A DNA stretch of 64,000 nt, from NCBI RefSeq assembly GCF_014646335.1, contig NZ_BMNG01000001.1, forward strand, positions 300,212 through 364,211, in the 5' to 3' direction. Positions within the stretch are counted from its first letter, which is position 1. Every line of letters starts with the position of its first letter. Of the stretch, positions 59,342 through 64,000 are shown in pieces. Made by a program: the position numbers and the translations under genes. The DNA comes from Streptomyces lasiicapitis (lineage in GTDB: Bacteria > Actinomycetota > Actinomycetes > Streptomycetales > Streptomycetaceae). The notes under the pieces were generated by a model. That model was not told the origin of the DNA. It was given only the letters and a program-made list of their open reading frames with translations, and made no database searches.

Positions 59342-60202
59342 ATGCACCCCCGACCTGCCCCCACCACGCGGTGGCGCCGGGCCTTCGCCGCCGAGGCCAG
59401 GGCCGAGCGGCCCGATCTCGCGCGGCTGTGCCTGCTGATCGGCGCGGAGGCGGATCCCGCGCTCGACGATCCGGGCATCGCGGCGGCGCGGCGGACCCTG
59501 GACCGGCTGGCCGCGCTGCTGCCCACGGGCCCGGGATGCCCGCGCGCGTGGGCGGCCGCGGTCGGCGAACTGCTCGGCGCGCGCTGCGGGTTCAGGGGCC
59601 GTCCCGGCGACTATCAGCGCCTGGAGTCGTCGCTGCTTCACCAGGTCCTGCGGCGCGGGCGCGGCCTGCCGATCCTGCTGTCCGTCGTCTGGATCGAAGT
59701 CGCTCGCCGCGCGGGCGCGCCGGTCCACGGGGTCGCGCTGCCCGGTCATTTCGTCGTCGGCTTCGGGTTCGGGTTCCCCGACGTCGAGGAGCGGGTGCTC
59801 GCCGATCCGTTCGGCGGGGGGCGGGTACTGAGCCGTACGGACGCCCAGTTGCTGGTGGCGGGGGCCACCGGGGCGCCGCTCGACGCCGCGATGCTGCGGC
59901 CCGTCGGCGCGGTGGACATCGTGCGGCGCGTCCTCAACAACATCCGCGCGTGGGCCGCCACCCGCCCGGAGCGCTCCGACGTCGCCCTGTGGGCCGTCGA
60001 GCTGTCCCTGCTGCTGCCCGGACACGCCGACCACGCCGACCGGCTGCACCACGACCGCGCGCAGCTCCTCGTACAGCGCGGCGACTTCCGTACGGGGGCG
60101 GCCGAATTGGACGCGTACGCCGACGTGCTGGCCGGCAGCGACGAGGCGGGGGCGGAGCGGGTGCGGCGGCAGGCTCGGGCCGCTCGGGCGCGGATGAACT
60201 AG
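59342..60202 (+). CDS. SirB1/transglutaminase-like protein, copy 2
   Basis: The 286-residue paralogue of the gene before it shares YQRLESSLLHQVLRRGRGLP, PVHGVALPGHFVVGFG and the C-terminal repeats. ATG 59342 is chosen because it aligns with the first copy; no clear ribosome site is visible. The 157-nt gap upstream holds nothing recognisable. Confidence 0.85.
   Translation: MHPRPAPTTRWRRAFAAEARAERPDLARLCLLIGAEADPALDDPGIAAARRTLDRLAALLPTGPGCPRAWAAAVGELLGARCGFRGRPGDYQRLESSLLHQVLRRGRGLPILLSVVWIEVARRAGAPVHGVALPGHFVVGFGFGFPDVEERVLADPFGGGRVLSRTDAQLLVAGATGAPLDAAMLRPVGAVDIVRRVLNNIRAWAATRPERSDVALWAVELSLLLPGHADHADRLHHDRAQLLVQRGDFRTGAAELDAYADVLAGSDEAGAERVRRQARAARARMN
59624..59766 (+). repeat. Homogenised segment, copy 2
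   Basis: Partner of 58612-58754, 136 of 143 bases identical by direct count; suggests gene conversion. Confidence 0.8.
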
Positions 60203-60249
60203 GTCTGCGTACTCGGCGTACGACCCGGAATATCAGCCCCTGAATCGGC

Positions 60250-60927
60250 TCAGAGCCAGCCCTTCTCGCGGGCGATCCCGACGGCCTCCGCGCGGTTGCG
60301 GGCCGCGAGCTTCTGGATGGCCGTCGAGAGGTAGTTGCGGACCGTGCCCTGGGAGAGGTGCAGGGCGGCGGCGAGTTCGGCGTTCGTGGCGCCGTCGGCC
60401 GCCGCGCGCAGGATCTCGCGCTCGCGGTCCGTCAGCGGGTTGGCGCCCTCGGCCAGGGCTGCGGCCGCCAGCGTGGGATCGATGACGCGCTCCCCCGCGA
60501 GCACCCGGCGCACCGCGTCGGCGAGCTGGGCCGCGGGCGCGTCCTTGACCAGGAAGGCGACCGCCCCGGCCTCCATGGCGCTGCGCAGATAGCCGGGCCG
60601 CCCGAAGGTGGTGAGCACGACGACCTTCAGCTCCGGGAGTGCGGCCCGCAGCTCCGCCGCGGCCTCGATGCCGGTCCTGCCCGGCATCTCGATGTCCAGG
60701 AGCGCCACGTCCACGTCGTGCGCGCGGGCGGCGGCCAGGACCTCGTCGCCCCGGGCCGCCTGCGCGACGACCTCGATGTCCGGCTCCAGGCCGAGCAGCG
60801 CGGCGAGCGCCTCGCGGACCATCGACTGGTCCTCGGCGAGGAGCACCCGAATGGGGTGCCCGCCGGGGCCGGTGGAGTGGTCGGGGCCGGGCCCGGTGGC
60901 CTCCGCGGGGCTTTGCGTGCCGGTCAT
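60250..60927 (-). CDS. NarL/LuxR-family response regulator
   Basis: The 225-residue protein has a receiver domain (LLAEDQSMVREALAALL, phospho-Asp in DVALLDIEMPGRTG, Lys in VKDAP) and a LuxR-type HTH (LTDREREILRAAADGATNAE). It pairs with the histidine kinase whose stop overlaps its ATG (ATGA). Resembles DesR-type regulators. Likely target: its own ABC operon. Confidence 0.94.
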   Translation of the reverse strand: MTGTQSPAEATGPGPDHSTGPGGHPIRVLLAEDQSMVREALAALLGLEPDIEVVAQAARGDEVLAAARAHDVDVALLDIEMPGRTGIEAAAELRAALPELKVVVLTTFGRPGYLRSAMEAGAVAFLVKDAPAAQLADAVRRVLAGERVIDPTLAAAALAEGANPLTDREREILRAAADGATNAELAAALHLSQGTVRNYLSTAIQKLAARNRAEAVGIAREKGWL

Positions 60928-62234
60928 GCGGACGATCCTAGGGCGGTGGACGCGGGGCGCTCCGCCGGGTCCTGCCCCACCGGTACGCGGGCGACGAGCC
61001 GGAATCCCGGACGGTCACCGCCCTGCCCGCGGGCGCCCCGGCCGCTGCCCGAGCCCGACGTGACGTCGAGGGCGCCGCCGACGGCTTCGAGCCGTTCCGT
61101 GAGCCCCGTCAGGCCGTTGCCGTGGCCGCTGCCGGGCGCGAGGCCCACGCCGTCGTCCTCGACGGCCAGCTCCAGGACTGGGCCCGCGAGGGTCTGGCGG
61201 CGGGTGAGGGTGACCGTGCAGCGGTGGGCGCCGCTGTGCCGTACGACGTTGGTGACGGCTTCGCGGAGCGACCAGGCGAGGGCCGCCTCCCGCTCCCCGT
61301 CGGGCGCACCCTCCCTGTCCCCGTCAGCCACAACCTGCCCGTCGGCCACGCCCTCCCCCGCCGGAACCTCCAGCGGAACATCCGCCTCGATCCCCGCGGC
61401 CGTCAGAGCCGTCCGGGCCCCGGCGAGCTGGCCCGACAGGGTGAGCCTGCGGTAGCCGGTGACCGCCTCGCGGACGTCCACCAGTGCCTGGCGGCTGACC
61501 TGTTCGATGTCGGCCACCTGCTGGGCGGCCTTGTCCGGGTGGGCGGGGAGCATCCGCCCGGCCAGCTCGCTCTTCAGCGTGATCAGCGACAGGGAGTGGC
61601 CGAGCAGGTCGTGCAGATCGCGGGCGAGCCTCAACCGCTCCTCGTTGGCGGCCAGTTGGGCGACCGTCGCCCGGGCCTGGCGGAGCTGGACCGTCGTACG
61701 GATCAAATGGCGTACGCCGGTCATCGCGAACCCGACAAGGAAGGTCATCACGCCGAGCCCGGTGACCATGTCGGCCACACCCATCCCTTGGGCGTACACG
61801 CCGATCGCCACCATCAGCGCGGTGACGGACGGGATCACCCACAGCGCCTGCCGCATCGGCAGGACCGCGCCCGCGGACACCGCGACGTACACCCACAGGC
61901 CGAGCCAGGCGGCGTCCATGCCGGTCGACAGGGCGGCCGCGAGGGCCACGAGCCCTCCGAACGTCACGTACACCCTGTGCCAGACGAGCACCCTCGTCGT
62001 GTAGCGGAAGACCAGGATGAGGTAGCAGGCGATGAACGCGGCGAGGCCGAGCGAGCCGAGCACGGTCGCCACCGCGGAGCGGCCGCCGTCCACCAGGTCC
62101 TTCACCGGCGCCGCCATGAAGACCAGCCAGATGCCGATCCAGGCGAGCTTCACGCGGGCCGCGCGACGGTCCGTGGGCGGGCGGCCGAAGCTGTGCATGG
62201 GGTGATGGCGGTCGAGGTTCAGCGGTTCGTTCAC
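60924..62234 (-). CDS. Sensor histidine kinase (HisKA_3, DesK-like)
   Basis: The 436-residue kinase has about five to six N-terminal helices, a coiled coil, the phospho-His box RDLHDLLGHSLSLITLKSEL near 210 and an HATPase domain (EAVTNVVRHSGA, then EDDGVGLAPG and GNGLTGLTERL). The sensor is membrane-embedded with little outer sequence. GTG 62234 overlaps the permease stop (GTGA). Confidence 0.93.
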   Translation of the reverse strand: MNEPLNLDRHHPMHSFGRPPTDRRAARVKLAWIGIWLVFMAAPVKDLVDGGRSAVATVLGSLGLAAFIACYLILVFRYTTRVLVWHRVYVTFGGLVALAAALSTGMDAAWLGLWVYVAVSAGAVLPMRQALWVIPSVTALMVAIGVYAQGMGVADMVTGLGVMTFLVGFAMTGVRHLIRTTVQLRQARATVAQLAANEERLRLARDLHDLLGHSLSLITLKSELAGRMLPAHPDKAAQQVADIEQVSRQALVDVREAVTGYRRLTLSGQLAGARTALTAAGIEADVPLEVPAGEGVADGQVVADGDREGAPDGEREAALAWSLREAVTNVVRHSGAHRCTVTLTRRQTLAGPVLELAVEDDGVGLAPGSGHGNGLTGLTERLEAVGGALDVTSGSGSGRGARGQGGDRPGFRLVARVPVGQDPAERPASTALGSSA

Positions 62235-62971
62235 GCCTTCAGTGTGTCCTTCCGGTACAGCCATGCCGCGCCCGCCGCGAACACCACGAAGTACGCGGCG
62301 AGCAGTGCGACGTCGCCCGCGTGCGGCGCGTCGCCCAGCTCGATGGTCCGGCCGAGCGCGGCGTACGCGTGGGTCGGCGTCCAGTCCGCGATGCCCTGGA
62401 GCCAGCCGGGGAACGTCGCCGTCGGCATCCACAGGCCGCCGAGCATCGACAGGCCGAAGTACAGGATCATCGTGACCGGCCGCACCGCGTCGCCCGACGC
62501 GAGGTAGCCGACGGCCACGCCGAGCGCCGCGAAGCACAGGCTGCCCGCCCAGATCGCGCCGGTCAGCGCCAGCCACTGCCAGGCGTCCAGACGGACGTCC
62601 TTGACCACGGCGGCGACCACGAACACGACCACGATCGACGGCAGGCTGACGACGGCCGCGCTCGCCGTCTTGGCGAGTACGTAGCCGCGGCCCGGCAGGC
62701 TCGTCAGCCTCAGCTGGCGCACCCAGCCGCTCTGGCGCTCCTTCGCGATGCGCTCGCTGTTGCCCATCAGGACGGCCGTGAGCGCGCCGAACGACGCCAT
62801 CGAGACCATCATGAACGCGGGCAGTCCGAGGCCGCTGTCGCCGACCTCGGTGGTGGCGTCGGCGCTGCCCGCGATGAGCAGGAAGAGCATCGCCGGGTAG
62901 AGCACCGAGAAGAACAGGAACTTCTTGTTCCGCAGGGAGCGGGTCAGCTCCAGTTTGACCAGAGTCCTCAT
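62231..62971 (-). CDS. ABC-2 type transporter permease
   Basis: The 246-residue protein has six helices and starts MRTLVKLELTRSLRNKKFLF, typical of ABC-2 exporters of the DrrB/Nod-J kind. Moves a drug or lipid with the ATPase encoded before it. ATG overlaps the ATPase stop (ATGA). Confidence 0.92.
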   Translation of the reverse strand: MRTLVKLELTRSLRNKKFLFFSVLYPAMLFLLIAGSADATTEVGDSGLGLPAFMMVSMASFGALTAVLMGNSERIAKERQSGWVRQLRLTSLPGRGYVLAKTASAAVVSLPSIVVVFVVAAVVKDVRLDAWQWLALTGAIWAGSLCFAALGVAVGYLASGDAVRPVTMILYFGLSMLGGLWMPTATFPGWLQGIADWTPTHAYAALGRTIELGDAPHAGDVALLAAYFVVFAAGAAWLYRKDTLKA

Positions 62972-63909
62972 GCCGCCTTCGCCTCCTCGGCCGCCGTGAT
63001 CGCGACGAAGGCCTGCTCCAGGCCGAGGCCCGCGACCTCCAGGTTGCGGGGGTAGACGCCGAGGCCGTACAGCGCGTGCACGGTCGCGTCGGCGTCCGTC
63101 GACTGGAGCCGGACCGTGTGCCCGGACCCCGCGGCGGAGCCGCTGACAGACACCGTGGCCGTGGCGAGGAACGGCAGCTCCCGCAGCCGCCGTTCGAGCC
63201 CCGGATCGCCCCCGCGCAGCTCCTCCAGGTCGAAGCTGATCTTGCGGGCGCCGGCCTTCGCCTTGATCTCGGCCGCCGTGCCGTCCGCGAGGAGCCTGCC
63301 CCGGTGAAGGACCAGGACCCGGTCCGCGATCGCGTCGGCCTCCTCCAGGTAGTGGGTGGCGAACAGGACCGCGCGGCCCTGGTCCGCCTGCTCTCGCATG
63401 GTCGCCCAGAAGGCCTGGCGTGCCGTCACGTCCATGCCGGTCGTCGGCTCGTCGAGGACGACCAGGTCGTTGGCGCCCGCCGTGGCGAGCGCGAACCGCA
63501 CGCGCTGCTGCTGGCCGCCGGAGAGCTTGTCGACCTTGCGGTCGGCGAGCTGGGTGATGCCCGCGTGGGCGAGCACGTCGTCCACGCGGTACGGCCGCGG
63601 GTGCAGATCGCAGGCGAGGCCGACCAGTTCGCGGACGGTGACCTCGTCCATGAGTCCGCCGCTCTGCAGCATCGCGCCGACCCGGCCCGCGGTGATGGCC
63701 TCGCGCGGGCTGGTGCCGAACACGCTCACCGTGCCGCTGTCCGGGCGGCGAAGCCCGAGGAGCAGGTCGAGCGTGGAGGACTTGCCCGCGCCGTTCGGCC
63801 CGAGCAGGGCCACCGTCTCGCCGGGATACAGGTCGAGGGTGAGTCCGTCGACGGCCCGCACCTCGCCGTACGCCTTCGTCACCCGCTCAAAGCTCACTGT
63901 CGTCGTCAT
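62968..63909 (-). CDS. ABC transporter ATP-binding protein (DrrA-like)
   Basis: The 313-residue ATPase has Walker A GPNGAGKSS, signature LSGGQQQRVRFALA, Walker B LVVLDEPTTG and the C-terminal DrrA extension. First gene of the four-gene operon. ATG 63909 chosen; a GTG at 63930 lies in the same frame. Nothing further is recognisable to the window end. Confidence 0.93.
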   Translation of the reverse strand: MTTTVSFERVTKAYGEVRAVDGLTLDLYPGETVALLGPNGAGKSSTLDLLLGLRRPDSGTVSVFGTSPREAITAGRVGAMLQSGGLMDEVTVRELVGLACDLHPRPYRVDDVLAHAGITQLADRKVDKLSGGQQQRVRFALATAGANDLVVLDEPTTGMDVTARQAFWATMREQADQGRAVLFATHYLEEADAIADRVLVLHRGRLLADGTAAEIKAKAGARKISFDLEELRGGDPGLERRLRELPFLATATVSVSGSAAGSGHTVRLQSTDADATVHALYGLGVYPRNLEVAGLGLEQAFVAITAAEEAKAA

Positions 63910-64000
63910 GCATCCATCGTTGCTGGTCACAGCGGTTCGGCGGCAGTGTCGTCCGTCGGGAGATCGTGGTGACAGATGTCATGCGGGAGGGGTGACAGAC

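Overview
The window is very GC-rich, with G or C at most third codon positions, many GTG starts, leaderless genes, and AGGAG-type ribosome sites. Nearly every recognisable product has a typical actinobacterial architecture, including DUF3107, DUF3117, DUF3152, a TatB/HtrA/ECF-sigma block, FolP2-type protein and MoeZ. I read it as a chromosomal core segment of a Streptomyces species. I see no tRNA, rRNA, CRISPR array, insertion sequence, phage or integrative element.

Layout. 0-6.4 kb: a membrane protein fusing a kinase-like domain to a flippase-like domain, and two paralogous secreted tripeptidyl-aminopeptidase-type hydrolases. 6.5-7.7 kb: moeZ, behind a sigma-R-type promoter. 7.8-13.1 kb: a leftward polysaccharide locus with a spherulin-4-like protein, a sugar epimerase preceded by a 15-codon mini-ORF, a multi-pass membrane protein and a PelF-type glycosyltransferase. 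13.3-19.2 kb: an oligopeptide ABC importer (binding protein, two permeases, fused double ATPase) whose transcript seems to begin with a leaderless 30-residue peptide ending in Cys codons. 19.2-29.2 kb: a DUF3152 protein with a metzincin zinc motif, hydrolases, a TetR regulator, small conserved proteins, a ferritin-like protein, a DEAD-box helicase that appears to start with CTG, and a NYN nuclease. 29.3-36.2 kb: MarC, a PHP phosphoesterase, an MFS transporter with a palindromic operator, a SUFU-domain protein, and CorA behind a long, apparently structured leader with its own short ORF.

36.2-57 kb resembles the Mycobacterium tuberculosis sigE neighbourhood as I recall it (CorA, MgtE-N/CBS, DUF1003, Mrp, TatB, HtrA, anti-sigma, ECF sigma, O-methyltransferase, DUF3117, Tag, FolP2, LOG protein, DapE, DapC, ferredoxin). 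It joins an envelope-stress module (sigma, anti-sigma, HtrA, TatB) to magnesium handling and the lysine/diaminopimelate pathway. 57-64 kb holds a GNAT acetyltransferase, a tandem pair of SirB1-like transglutaminase-fold proteins with a homogenised segment, and a four-gene operon (ABC ATPase, ABC-2 permease, histidine kinase, response regulator) that probably senses and exports a compound.

The strongest leads for something undescribed are the corA leader (four perfect stems, two mutually exclusive, plus a leader ORF), the leaderless Cys-ending peptide before the peptide transporter, the Pel-like locus with a spherulin-4 protein, and two genes with apparent non-canonical start codons (CTG and ATT). 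All functional claims rest on reading motifs by eye; no database or folding program was run.
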